NCBI GenBank assembly: GCA_963678275.1
Contig: OY782765.1
Span: forward strand, 6,324,001 to 6,388,000
Length of the DNA stretch: 64,000 bases
Source: G963677445 sp963678275
GTDB taxonomy: Bacteria > Bacteroidota > Ignavibacteria > Ignavibacteriales > Melioribacteraceae
Reading direction: 5' to 3'
The notes beneath the pieces are model-generated. The model worked only from the letters and a program-made list of their open reading frames with translations. It was not told where the DNA came from and ran no database searches. Shown here in pieces: positions 25,986 to 34,996 of this stretch (positions are counted from its first letter, which is position 1; every line of letters starts with the position of its first letter). The position numbers and the translations under genes are program-made.

Positions 25986-26648
25986 TCAGATATTATTACA
26001 GATGCTGTCTTTGCTGTCGCGGTAATAAATATAAGTCGGCCATTCAACTTTTTTTATTGTAAATCCATTTTTAGACGCCCTTTCCAAAAGATCCGAATCT
26101 TCACTGTATTGAAGATTCCTGAAACCATTCAGCCGTAGAAAAGAATTTTTCTTGCCGAATATAGTTCCTCCCACAATGCAGTCTTTCAGGTGGACTTTTT
26201 TTTCAAGATTGTTTTTATCCTTTACGTAGGGATCGCCGATGATTTTTACCCCGCCGTGAATAAAGTCTGTATCTGTATTCTGTTCCATAAAATCTGTCCG
26301 GCTTGAGATATGATTGCTGCCATATTCATCGTCACTGCCGAGGAAGGTGATATATTTTCCCTCCGCCATTTTAAGGCCGGTATTTAGTGAGGCTGGAAGT
26401 TTCCGGTTTTTATGTTTAATATATCTTATCCGCTGGTCACCGAGAATAAATTTCTCCAGCAGGGAAAATGTATTATCATCACTACCGTCATCAACTATTA
26501 TAAGCTCCCATTCATTGAAATTCTGACGAATTACCGAGCTTACAGCCCTCATAATTACATCCGCCCGGTTAAAAGCGGGAAGAATTACAGAAACAGTTGC
26601 GCTGCTTCCGGTGTATAAATTTTTGTTCTTATTTTCTCTTATGTCCAA
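25986..26648 (-). CDS. Glycosyltransferase family 2 protein
   Basis: A 220-residue GT-A fold enzyme, short but complete for the core domain. VSVILPAFNRADVIMRAVSSVIRQ opens the nucleotide-sugar fold, IIVDDGSDDNT contributes the first acidic pair, and the metal-binding segment is FLGSDDEYG. It would transfer a sugar from a nucleotide-sugar donor to a surface or cell-envelope acceptor, which cannot be predicted. The start codon is TTG at 26648 with no strong ribosome binding site, so the N-terminus is uncertain. It lies between the insertion sequence and two further glycosyltransferase-type genes. Confidence 0.85.
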   Translation of the reverse strand: MDIRENKNKNLYTGSSATVSVILPAFNRADVIMRAVSSVIRQNFNEWELIIVDDGSDDNTFSLLEKFILGDQRIRYIKHKNRKLPASLNTGLKMAEGKYITFLGSDDEYGSNHISSRTDFMEQNTDTDFIHGGVKIIGDPYVKDKNNLEKKVHLKDCIVGGTIFGKKNSFLRLNGFRNLQYSEDSDLLERASKNGFTIKKVEWPTYIYYRDSKDSICNNI

Positions 26649-26763
26649 TTCGGGCGTAAATAACTTTTATAATTAACAGGATTTAGTTAAATTTTATCGT
26701 TTAAATGATTTTGATTTATATTGTTAAAATAAGAATAAAATTTGCAACAAAACAGTGTTGGTT

Positions 26764-26991
26764 ATGAGTATCAGTGAGCAGAAAAGACTCTTCGAAATAA
26801 TGAAGAGGTATGAAAGAAAACTTACTCCCGAAGAAAAGAAAGATTACCAGATGCTCGTAAAACGTCATAAAGATGATGAGGACCTGGACAGACTATCCAT
26901 GGGAAGACTGAAAGCAATGTATGAAAAATATCATGTAAACAGGGAAAAACCAAATTACGATCATCTTTTTAAGAAAAAAGATAATAATTGA
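26764..26991 (+). CDS. Small hypothetical helical protein
   Basis: A 75-residue, highly charged, predicted all-helical protein beginning MSISEQKRLFEIMKRYERKL, rich in Lys, Glu and Asp. I do not recognise a family. It lies 25 nt upstream of the DUF2723 gene on the same strand, so the two are probably co-transcribed. ATG 26764 is chosen; an in-frame GTG lies three codons earlier and neither has a clear ribosome binding site. The function is unknown. Confidence 0.6.
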   Translation: MSISEQKRLFEIMKRYERKLTPEEKKDYQMLVKRHKDDEDLDRLSMGRLKAMYEKYHVNREKPNYDHLFKKKDNN

Positions 26992-27016
26992 GTAAAAGAA
27001 GATAAATGAGGAACTA

Positions 27017-29914
27017 ATGGATCAAAAAAGATTACATACTATTATCGGATTTTTTGTGTTTTTTATAACTGCCCTGGTCTATATAATGACGGTGCAGCCA
27101 TCTGTCTCTTTCTGGGACTGTGGTGAGTTTATCGCGTCGGCATTTCTGATGCAGGTGCCACATCCGCCGGGCACACCTTTCTTCCTGATACTGGGCAGGT
27201 TTTTTTCAATGATCCCGTTCGCCGAAAATATCGCTTTCAGGGTAAATATGGTTTCGGTGCTCTCCAGCGCCTTTACCATTTTGTTTCTTTACCTTGTAAT
27301 TGTTAAGGTAATTGAAAATTACAAAAATGGTAAATTCGAAAATACCACAGACGCTTTTTTCGCATATATCTCAGCCGCGATAGGGGCTTTGTCACTTGCT
27401 TTTGCCGATACATTCTGGTTTAACGCGGTTGAGGCCGAGGTTTACGCCCTTTCAACATTTTTTATCGCTTTTGTTACCTGGATGATAATGTTATGGAACG
27501 CGAAAGCTGATGAACCTGATAATGAAAAATATATTATTATGATAGCCTATATGCTGGGCCTCTCGGTCGGGGTGCATCTTATGGCCGTACTTGCCATGGT
27601 CCCCATTGTTATGGTCATAATGTTCAGAAAATATATTACCGATGAGAAAGAACTGGCAGCCAGCGGAATTCTTTTTGTAGTACACGCGGTTATTATTATT
27701 GCCGTGGCTCTTGTTCTCTGGTATAACGAAACAACTCCTTCACCACCCCGCCCTGAAGAATACCAGGCGTTTGATTCAAGATTTTTTATGATTATGCTGG
27801 TTATAAGCGCCGTTTTTATGGGCCTTATGTGGAAGAAGGTTTTCAGCCGGAATTCTTTTTACCTGCCTCTTATTTTCGGGGCTATCGCCCTGGTGGCAAC
27901 TTATCCCGGCATTGTAAAATATGTTCCCAACCTGATAACAGCTATTGGAAAAAATAACGTTACTCTGAACATTTTCATTTTTATCGGATTATTTGCCATT
28001 ATAGGTTATGGAATTTACTGGACAAATAAAAATGAGAAAGAAACACTTAACCTGATCTTCAAATCATTTTTATTCGCTTTCCTCGGGTTCACCTCTTACA
28101 CCATGATAATGATCAGGGCGAATCAGGATACACCGATCAATCTTAACAGTCCGAAAACTTTTACTGAGGTAGTTAAATATCTTAATCGTGAGCAGTATGG
28201 TGATTTCCCGACGTTTAAAAGGAGATTTACACAGGAACCTCATCAGCAGCATATTTATTCCAGTTATTCATCAGATGGAGATTTCCTGGTTCGCTACCAG
28301 ATGGAACATATGTTTCACAGGTATCTTCGCTGGAATTATATCGGAAGAGTATCCACAGTGCAGGATTCCGGAACCGATTATTCACAACTTTACGCTATAC
28401 CCTTTTTAATTGGATTATTCGGACTTTTTCATCATTTTCGGCGTGACTGGAAGATGGCCTCCATATTCCTCGTTATGTTTATTTTTCTCGGGTATCTGAC
28501 GGCATTTTACCAGAATCAACAGGAGCCGCAGCCGAGGGAAAGGGACTATTTTTACGTCGGGGCGTTTTTTGTATATTCGCTCTGGATTGGCCTGGGCGCA
28601 AGGGGTATTCTTGAAGTTATGAAAGAATGGTTCGGCGAGCAATCCTGGCTGAAAATGGCTTCGGCAGGTGCGCTGGTGGTCCTCTTCATTTTTATTCCGG
28701 CGAATATGCTGAGCACCAATTATTTTGAGCATGACCGCTCAAGAAATTATGTTCCCTGGGATTATTCTTATAACCTGCTTCAGAGTGTTGAAAAAGACGC
28801 GGTTATATTTACCAATGGTGATAACGATACTTTCCCCCTCTGGTATCTCCAGGATGTTGAGGGAGTAAGGCGCGATGTAAGAATAGCCAATTTAAGTCTC
28901 CTGAATACTCCCTGGTATATCAACCAGTTGAAGAATACGACGCCTCATGGCGCTAAAAAGGTTCCGATGACTATGTCCGATGCACAGATAAGGGATATAC
29001 AGCCTATGAGATGGGAACCACAGACTATAACTCTGCCGGTTCCGCATGATGCTTACGCTGAATATGGAATTACCGATACCAGTTGGGTCAATAAAGGAAA
29101 GATAAGCTGGGTTATGCCTAATTCAGCCCAGTTTGGAAATATCAAAGCTGTCAGGGTTCAGGATATTGTCGCGCTTGATATAGTAAGAGCTGCTAATTTC
29201 GAGAGGCCTGTATATTTTGCTGTCACCTGCTCGGACGACAGCCGGATAGGGTTGAATGATTATATGAAGATGGAAGGTCTCGCGCTAAGGATCAGACCTC
29301 AAAAGAATAATTCATATTATGACCAGGTAGATGAAGAACTGCTCAGAAAGCAGCTTTTTGAAGAACCGGAAGGATACAATGTTGATTATCAGCCCGGCTT
29401 TAAATTCAGGGGCCTGAATGATCCGACTATATTTTTTGATGAAAATCATACCAGGCTTTCGCAGAATTACAGAAATTCATTCCTGAGGCTTGCTATCTAT
29501 TATATGATGGTAAAAAAAGATAACCAGGCGTGTATCGAAACTCTGGACCGGATGGAGCAGAAAATACCACGGGATATTATCCCCATGGATTACAGGATTA
29601 TGCGGAATGTTGGCGATATCTATATGAATGCCGGGGCTATGGACAGGTATCTCGAGATCAGCTCGGAACTTGAGGTGATCGCGCTTGAGATGATCGAAGA
29701 AAATCCGATGAATATCGGCACTCGCGAGAGTCCATATCTTGTTTTACAGGATATTTATGAGGTAACAGGCCAGTATAATAAGCTTGTAAGGCTCTTTACA
29801 AAACTTCAGTCAATAGCGCCTAATGATAAAGCTGTCCAGACGCTTCTGCAGAAATACCGCAGACTCGCTGCTCAGGATACTAATGAAGTTATGCAGCAAA
29901 AACAAATAGATTAA
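27017..29914 (+). CDS. DUF2723 (TMEM260-like) membrane O-mannosyltransferase-like protein
   Basis: A 965-residue protein with about 10-12 membrane helices in the first ~560 residues and a large C-terminal extracytoplasmic part ending in helical, TPR-like repeats. The luminal catalytic region near the N-terminus reads VQPSVSFWDCGEFIASAF and PHPPGTPFFLILGRFFSM, the conserved DUF2723 block. DUF2723 includes human TMEM260, a protein O-mannosyltransferase (GT117). A polyprenyl-linked sugar donor and secreted-protein acceptors are therefore plausible here, but this is inferred. QEPQPRERDYFYVGAFFVY and NGDNDTFPLWYLQDVEGVRRDVRI are other conserved family segments. A terminator follows at 29923. Confidence 0.85.
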   Translation: MDQKRLHTIIGFFVFFITALVYIMTVQPSVSFWDCGEFIASAFLMQVPHPPGTPFFLILGRFFSMIPFAENIAFRVNMVSVLSSAFTILFLYLVIVKVIENYKNGKFENTTDAFFAYISAAIGALSLAFADTFWFNAVEAEVYALSTFFIAFVTWMIMLWNAKADEPDNEKYIIMIAYMLGLSVGVHLMAVLAMVPIVMVIMFRKYITDEKELAASGILFVVHAVIIIAVALVLWYNETTPSPPRPEEYQAFDSRFFMIMLVISAVFMGLMWKKVFSRNSFYLPLIFGAIALVATYPGIVKYVPNLITAIGKNNVTLNIFIFIGLFAIIGYGIYWTNKNEKETLNLIFKSFLFAFLGFTSYTMIMIRANQDTPINLNSPKTFTEVVKYLNREQYGDFPTFKRRFTQEPHQQHIYSSYSSDGDFLVRYQMEHMFHRYLRWNYIGRVSTVQDSGTDYSQLYAIPFLIGLFGLFHHFRRDWKMASIFLVMFIFLGYLTAFYQNQQEPQPRERDYFYVGAFFVYSLWIGLGARGILEVMKEWFGEQSWLKMASAGALVVLFIFIPANMLSTNYFEHDRSRNYVPWDYSYNLLQSVEKDAVIFTNGDNDTFPLWYLQDVEGVRRDVRIANLSLLNTPWYINQLKNTTPHGAKKVPMTMSDAQIRDIQPMRWEPQTITLPVPHDAYAEYGITDTSWVNKGKISWVMPNSAQFGNIKAVRVQDIVALDIVRAANFERPVYFAVTCSDDSRIGLNDYMKMEGLALRIRPQKNNSYYDQVDEELLRKQLFEEPEGYNVDYQPGFKFRGLNDPTIFFDENHTRLSQNYRNSFLRLAIYYMMVKKDNQACIETLDRMEQKIPRDIIPMDYRIMRNVGDIYMNAGAMDRYLEISSELEVIALEMIEENPMNIGTRESPYLVLQDIYEVTGQYNKLVRLFTKLQSIAPNDKAVQTLLQKYRRLAAQDTNEVMQQKQID

Positions 29915-29922
29915 TTTTTAAC

Positions 29923-29952
29923 AAGCCGGCAGCGCCTGCCGCCGGCTTTTAT
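29923..29952 (+). terminator. Rho-independent terminator after the DUF2723 gene
   Basis: The arms AAGCCGGC and GCCGGCTT, extended by GGCAG-cgc-CTGCC, form a GC-rich hairpin ending in TTTT. It lies 9 nt after the stop codon. Confidence 0.85.
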
Positions 29953-29973
29953 TTAAATTTTCAGGGATCTGTA

Positions 29974-31035
29974 TTGAAAATTCTCATCATGGCGCTTTCG
30001 GGCATCGGCGATGCGCTTATGTTCACTCCCGCGCTGCAAAAAATCAGGGAATTTAACGAACACGCGGAGATTGATGTTTTATGTATGTTTAATGGGGTGG
30101 AAGAGCTTTATAAGAGGCTTTCAATCGTTGATAATGTAATCTATCATGATTTTATGAATTATTCTTCTCTCAGGGTATTCAGGGAGGTTCTGAGGCTGAG
30201 AGGGAAATATGATATCTCTTTTAATGTATATCCTTCAAACAGAAAAGAATACAACATAATAAGCTTTTTGGCAGGGGCCGGGAAGAGAGCCGCGGTTAAA
30301 TATTTGAGGCAGGGTTTTTCAAATCTTTATTTTCTTAACACACATATAGTTGAAGAGGATGATAATCTTCATAATGTTGAAGAAAATATAAGAATGGCAG
30401 AAAAAGTATTTAATAAAAAAATTATTGACATCCCCGGTTTATCATTCCCTCTAACAGAGACAGATATTAAAAAAGGGAATGAATTCCTGAAACAAAATGA
30501 AATTTCTGAAGATGACCTCGTAATAGGAATGCACGCGGGCTGTTCTGTTTTGAAGAATCATATACGCCGCAGATGGGAGCCTGAAAAATTTGCCGAACTC
30601 GCTGACCGGCTTATTGAAAAGAGAAACGCCAGGATACTGCTTTTCGGAGGTCCGGATGAAACGGAACTCAAAGATTCCATATTAAAAATGATGAAAAGGG
30701 ATAGGGCTCTCAGGGTTGATACTCCCGGTCTGGCTGTCAGCGCGGCTGTCATGAAACGTTCCGATTTATTTATCAGCAATGATTCGGGGCTGATGCATAT
30801 CTCCGCCGCGTTAGGGCTTAAAACACTTGCCCTGATAGGACCTACAAGCACAAACTATATACATCCCTGGAAAACAGATTACAGGATAGCATCGCTGGAG
30901 CTTGACTGCGCGCCCTGTTTTATATATTCTCCCAAACCGCTTTCATGCGCCAGGGATGATATTAAGTTCAAATGTATAAAGGAGCTGACGCCCGACGAGG
31001 TATTTGAAACAGCGCTTAACTTTTTAGAGAGTTAA
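29974..31035 (+). CDS. Glycosyltransferase family 9 (heptosyltransferase-like)
   Basis: A 353-residue GT-B enzyme of the ADP-heptose:LPS heptosyltransferase family. The start is the TTG at 29974, preceded by AGGGA; it is needed for the conserved opening KILIMALSGIGDALMFTPAL. The donor-binding C-terminal half has VIGMHAGCSVLKNHIRRRW and FISNDSGLMHISAALGLKTLALIGPT, typical of GT9. It probably adds a heptose or related sugar to the LPS core. Its 3' end overlaps the convergent LOG-family gene by 20 nt. Confidence 0.88.
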   Translation: MKILIMALSGIGDALMFTPALQKIREFNEHAEIDVLCMFNGVEELYKRLSIVDNVIYHDFMNYSSLRVFREVLRLRGKYDISFNVYPSNRKEYNIISFLAGAGKRAAVKYLRQGFSNLYFLNTHIVEEDDNLHNVEENIRMAEKVFNKKIIDIPGLSFPLTETDIKKGNEFLKQNEISEDDLVIGMHAGCSVLKNHIRRRWEPEKFAELADRLIEKRNARILLFGGPDETELKDSILKMMKRDRALRVDTPGLAVSAAVMKRSDLFISNDSGLMHISAALGLKTLALIGPTSTNYIHPWKTDYRIASLELDCAPCFIYSPKPLSCARDDIKFKCIKELTPDEVFETALNFLES

Positions 31036-31546
31036 TAATGTAATTTCCTGCTTCCGGAGTTGTGTTAAAACATAATATACGGTTTGTTTCCTTCATTTCC
31101 TCTTCCAGGCGTTTGTTGACTTCTGAAATTACAGATTTCCATAATTTTCCGCTGGCAGCCGCCGGTTTGGAGTCCATGAAATTTTTATTCATAAATTCCC
31201 ATATATAAGCCACTTCAAGCAGTGTGCCTGTTCCGCCGGGAAGAATAATAAAAGCGTCGGCATATTCAACAAGCCGGGATATTCTTTCAACGAGGGAATC
31301 GCAGATAATGTTAATGGTCAGCCAACGTGAGGGTTTTCTGCCAAATGAACGGACCGTAATCCCGGTCGCTTCCGAGCCGGCTTCAACAGCGCCGCGTGAC
31401 ACAGCATCCATAATACCCCCGTAACCGCCGGAACAGACATTCAGATTGCCGGCGCCGAGCAATTTTCCAAGTTCATAAGCCTCGGAATATTCACGGCTGC
31501 CCTGTTCAGGCATCGCGCTGCCGAATACTGTTACAGTTTTTTTCAT
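31016..31546 (-). CDS. LOG family protein (nucleoside 5'-monophosphate phosphoribohydrolase-like)
   Basis: A 176-residue Rossmann-type protein with the LOG signature PGGTGTLLEVAY and upstream CSGGYGGIMDAVSRGA. LOG enzymes release a base from nucleoside 5'-monophosphates, including cytokinin precursors; many bacterial members are annotated as lysine decarboxylases in error. The true substrate here is unknown. It is the last gene of the set DUF4301-STAS-YjbQ-LOG, overlapping YjbQ by ATGA (4 nt), and it overlaps the GT9 gene tail to tail. Confidence 0.88.
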   Translation of the reverse strand: MKKTVTVFGSAMPEQGSREYSEAYELGKLLGAGNLNVCSGGYGGIMDAVSRGAVEAGSEATGITVRSFGRKPSRWLTINIICDSLVERISRLVEYADAFIILPGGTGTLLEVAYIWEFMNKNFMDSKPAAASGKLWKSVISEVNKRLEEEMKETNRILCFNTTPEAGNYIINSLKS

Positions 31547-31965
31547 TTTCCCGTAATCTGAATGATAATATCTCTTTTACGGGGACGATTATCAAAATCA
31601 ACCAGAATTATCTGCTGCCATGTTCCCAGAAGCAATTTGCCGCCGGAAAAGGGAATCGTAAAAGAACCTCCCTGGAGAGCCGCTCTGATATGAGAAAATC
31701 CATTGCCGTCATGCCATGTTTCATCATGATGATAAGTCTGGTTCGAGGGAATAATTTTTTCGAAAAAATCGGGGTAATCCTGCAACAGACCAGGCTCATA
31801 TTCAATCGAGGTTATACCCGCGGTCGAACCGGGGGCAAAAATCAGGGCGCTCCCTTCCATAAAACCGGTGCCGGTCAATACTTTCTCAATATCGGATGTA
31901 ATATCGATTACATCTGTAAATCCTTTGGTGCTGACAGAAAATCTGTCTGTAACTATCTCAAGCAT
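31543..31965 (-). CDS. YjbQ/UPF0047 family protein
   Basis: A 140-residue protein of the secondary thiamine-phosphate synthase-like family (YjbQ, UPF0047). The conserved block YHHDETWHDGNGFSHIRAAL with its His and Asp residues, and LLLGTWQQIILVDFDNRPRKR, identify it. Weak thiamine-phosphate synthase activity is reported for the E. coli member, but the physiological role is uncertain. It overlaps both neighbours (STAS gene upstream, LOG gene downstream), so all three are translated from one message. Confidence 0.9.
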   Translation of the reverse strand: MLEIVTDRFSVSTKGFTDVIDITSDIEKVLTGTGFMEGSALIFAPGSTAGITSIEYEPGLLQDYPDFFEKIIPSNQTYHHDETWHDGNGFSHIRAALQGGSFTIPFSGGKLLLGTWQQIILVDFDNRPRKRDIIIQITGK

Positions 31966-32306
31966 TATGCCTGCCTTTCCTCAGCAATCGCGGTTTCCTC
32001 ATCAGGATAAATTTTAAATATTTTATCCATCCGGGTGAGGTCGAAGAGTGACTGAACGGCAGGATTTATTCCACAGAATGAAATAGTTCCTTTCCCTCCA
32101 AGGCCTCTGAAACAGGAGATAATAGCTCCCAGACCAGAACTGTCAACAAACTGGGTTTTTTCAAGATTCAAAAGGATTTTTTTGTGACCTTTGCTGATAA
32201 ATGCCATTAATGCATCTTTAAATTTTCCAGAGTTATCGGCAACAAGTCTTTCTTTGTCAAATCTGACTATTAGCAGATCATCAATTATCTTGTGGTCTGG
32301 TATCAT
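31965..32306 (-). CDS. STAS-domain anti-sigma-factor antagonist
   Basis: A 113-residue single STAS domain similar to SpoIIAA/RsbV. The phosphorylatable serine lies in VDSSGLGAIIS. In partner-switching systems such proteins bind and release an anti-sigma or HATPase kinase according to phosphorylation. No partner kinase, phosphatase or sigma factor lies in the window. GGAG lies 6 nt upstream of the ATG. It overlaps yjbQ at TAATG and follows the DUF4301 gene by 13 nt. Confidence 0.88.
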   Translation of the reverse strand: MIPDHKIIDDLLIVRFDKERLVADNSGKFKDALMAFISKGHKKILLNLEKTQFVDSSGLGAIISCFRGLGGKGTISFCGINPAVQSLFDLTRMDKIFKIYPDEETAIAEERQA

Positions 32307-32319
32307 ATTAAACTCCGTT

Positions 32320-33927
32320 TTAATTTAATGGCTGATGAACCTCGTTTAAGAGGTCATTAATTTCTTTAACCGGGGTGAATGTAATCTGGGGCGCTTCAAT
32401 AAAAACGGTCAGCCAGTCGGACATGCTGCCGTTCCATAATCCCGGAAGTTCAAGAGCATTAATTTGTTTTCCGTTAAAAGATTTTTTTGAAACAAATCCG
32501 GCGGATTCATCCCTGAATTTTAGCAGATCAAATTTTTCCCCTTTGTAATCCCTGATCCCGCAGACTAAATCGACAGGATTAAAATGTGTTGAAGAATTAA
32601 AAATTTTCTTTTGCGATTCATTTCCAAAATCAACCTGTGAACCTTCAATTATCTGTTTGGTAAGTTCGCCCCTGTTGTTTCTTACCCAAAAGGGGCCGCC
32701 TCCCGGATGGCCTTCATTTTTTACCATTCCGCATACTCTGAGCGGCCGGTTTAATTGTCTGGTCCAGTATTTATTTTTTTCTTCAGGTGAATAACCGGAA
32801 TATTCTTTCGCGGGAATGAGGCAATAGGTTTTTTTCGCGAATTCCTCTATCCTGTTTATCAATGCGCCGGGATTATCATCATTTTCAAGCTGATTCAAAA
32901 ATGAGAATGTTGCCTGCTGAATTTTTAACAGATAACCGCATAACATTTTTTTGTATTTTATGGTAGTATCTTTATACCTGTCCTGAATTACATTGTCAAC
33001 ATTTTTAATAAAAACAATATCTCCGTTAAGCTCATTCAGATTTTCGAGCAGGGCTCCATGTCCGGCGGGTCTGTACACGATATCCCCATACGAATCCCGC
33101 AAAACCGAGCCGTCATCCAGAAGTGACAGGGTGTCGGTAGACTTTTTCTGATCGCTGAATGAAATATCAAAAGCGAGTCCTTTCTTTTGATATTCAGGCA
33201 GAATGGAAGAGAAAAAATCCTCCAGAATGTTCAGATGGTCGGGTGAAATTGTAAAATGCAGCTTTGATTTTCCCGTTATATCGGCAGTATAAGAAACCGC
33301 TTCGACGAGATGCTCTTCAAACGCTGTTCGTTTTTCATTTTCATACTGATGAAAAGGAACGAGTCCTTTAGGCAGGCCCTTAAAGTTTAATCCTTTTTTA
33401 TAGAGTGTGTAATCAATAACAGCTTTCAGGTTTTTGCCATTGATTAACCGGTCTAAATCATGTCCCGATTTTTTTACCGATTCAGCAAGTTCGGGATAAA
33501 AAGCAAACTTTTTGATATTTTCAAAATATCTGACCGCGAAGGCCGCTTCGGAAATCCCTTCATCGGCATCTATACGGAGATCATCGAGCGAGGAGTTTTT
33601 ATTGCTGTGAAAGAGAATTTCCAGTTTTCTGTACATCCTTGAGGCAGCTCCTGAGGCGGGAACAAATTTTAGCAGCCTTCCGGCGGCTGAAGCCCTCGAA
33701 TGAAAAGCGATAAGTTCGGGATATTCTTTTTCCTCAATTTTTTTTATGCCGTCATTAATGACACATGGTTTTTCCAGCCTGACAGAGGACATTCCCTGGT
33801 TGATCTGAATAACATTTTCAATAATCTGTTCAGCTGTTAATTCAGAATTATCAATATCCTTTTTTAATATTCCCGCTTTTTCGAATATTTTATCATTGCT
33901 CAGAAGAGAAATATCAGTTTTTGTCAC
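32320..33927 (-). CDS. DUF4301 family protein
   Basis: A 535-residue cytoplasmic protein of the DUF4301 family (PF14134), found mainly in Bacteroidota and relatives. Conserved segments are LKFVPASGAASRMYRKLEILF, SGHDLDRLINGKNLKAVIDYTLYKKGLNF, PKGLVPFHQYENEKRTAFEEHLVEAV, and VRNNRGELTKQIIEGSQVDF. PASGAASRM and the C-terminal arrangement recall sugar-phosphate nucleotidyltransferases, so nucleotide-sugar chemistry is possible but unproven. The start is GTG 33927 with AGGA upstream. It is the first gene of the four-gene set ending in LOG. Confidence 0.85.
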   Translation of the reverse strand: MTKTDISLLSNDKIFEKAGILKKDIDNSELTAEQIIENVIQINQGMSSVRLEKPCVINDGIKKIEEKEYPELIAFHSRASAAGRLLKFVPASGAASRMYRKLEILFHSNKNSSLDDLRIDADEGISEAAFAVRYFENIKKFAFYPELAESVKKSGHDLDRLINGKNLKAVIDYTLYKKGLNFKGLPKGLVPFHQYENEKRTAFEEHLVEAVSYTADITGKSKLHFTISPDHLNILEDFFSSILPEYQKKGLAFDISFSDQKKSTDTLSLLDDGSVLRDSYGDIVYRPAGHGALLENLNELNGDIVFIKNVDNVIQDRYKDTTIKYKKMLCGYLLKIQQATFSFLNQLENDDNPGALINRIEEFAKKTYCLIPAKEYSGYSPEEKNKYWTRQLNRPLRVCGMVKNEGHPGGGPFWVRNNRGELTKQIIEGSQVDFGNESQKKIFNSSTHFNPVDLVCGIRDYKGEKFDLLKFRDESAGFVSKKSFNGKQINALELPGLWNGSMSDWLTVFIEAPQITFTPVKEINDLLNEVHQPLN

Positions 33928-33994
33928 AATTTTTCCTGTATTAAAAAGGATAGAAATTCCCTTTAATGTAATGATAATTTAACAAAAAGGAAAC

Positions 33995-34996
33995 TCAGTA
34001 ATTATCATATTTAATATCACGGGTAAGGAGTTCATAGGTAGCTTTATCGGGATCGCGTCCTTCAAAAATAACTTCATAAACAGCTTCGGTGATAGGCATA
34101 TCAATTGATTTTTGTTCGGCAATTTCCTTCACGGAGCGGCAGGTCTCCACTCCTTCGGCAATCATATTCATCGATTTAAGTATATCTTTTATGCTTTTCC
34201 CGCTGCCAAGAAGTTCACCCACATATCTGTTCCTGCTGTGTTTGCTCATGCATGTCACAATAAGGTCGCCCATTCCTGAAAGTCCGCTGAAAGTTTCGGC
34301 GCGAGCGCCAAGCTGTGTTCCAAACCGGGCCATTTCAGAGATTCCTCTTGTCATAATAAGGGCTTTTGTGTTATCCCCAAAACCGGCTCCGTCAACAATT
34401 CCGGCGCCGATGGCAATAATATTTTTAAGCGCTCCTCCCAGTTCAACTCCAACCAGGTCGGAGGAGGTATAAACCCTGAAATAGGAATTCATAAAGGCTG
34501 CCTGGATTTCTTTCGCGGTATCAGAGTTATCCGCTCCGGCGACAACCGCGGTAGGTATTTTGCGGCTGACTTCTTCGGCATGGCTTGGCCCTGAAAGAAC
34601 TCCAAATTTTTCCCTCGGCAGCGCGGGGAACTGATCAAAAACTATATCGGCAACTGTAAGATGTGTGTCTTTTTCAATCCCTTTCGAAACACTTACAATT
34701 ATTGTGTCCTCTAAATCCCTGAAATCAAATTTGGATAATACTCCGCGGAGGAACTGTGTAGGGGTGGCAATTACGATCATATGCTGTCCTTCACAGGCTT
34801 CGCTGACAGAATTGGTTATTTCTATCTCTTCCGGAATTTTAACCTTTGGAAGGTAAAGATTATTGATTCTTGTTCTTCGCAGAGTGCGGGCGTAATTCTT
34901 TTTATATTCCCATAAAGTTACACGGTGACCGTTAAAATGGAGAAGAATTGCCAGGGCAGTTCCCCATCCGCCGGCGCCAATGACAGAAATTTTCAT
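33995..34996 (-). CDS. gpsA: Glycerol-3-phosphate dehydrogenase [NAD(P)+]
   Basis: A 333-residue enzyme that reduces dihydroxyacetone phosphate to sn-glycerol 3-phosphate for phospholipids. The NAD-binding start is SVIGAGGWGTALAILLHFNGHRVTLWE, with VLSGPSHAEEVSRKIPTAVV in the middle. The catalytic lysine region is ELGGALKNIIAIGAG, with GLSGMGDLIVTC after it. It starts directly after the plsY stop codon, giving a two-step module for lysophosphatidate formation. Confidence 0.96.
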   Translation of the reverse strand: MKISVIGAGGWGTALAILLHFNGHRVTLWEYKKNYARTLRRTRINNLYLPKVKIPEEIEITNSVSEACEGQHMIVIATPTQFLRGVLSKFDFRDLEDTIIVSVSKGIEKDTHLTVADIVFDQFPALPREKFGVLSGPSHAEEVSRKIPTAVVAGADNSDTAKEIQAAFMNSYFRVYTSSDLVGVELGGALKNIIAIGAGIVDGAGFGDNTKALIMTRGISEMARFGTQLGARAETFSGLSGMGDLIVTCMSKHSRNRYVGELLGSGKSIKDILKSMNMIAEGVETCRSVKEIAEQKSIDMPITEAVYEVIFEGRDPDKATYELLTRDIKYDNY

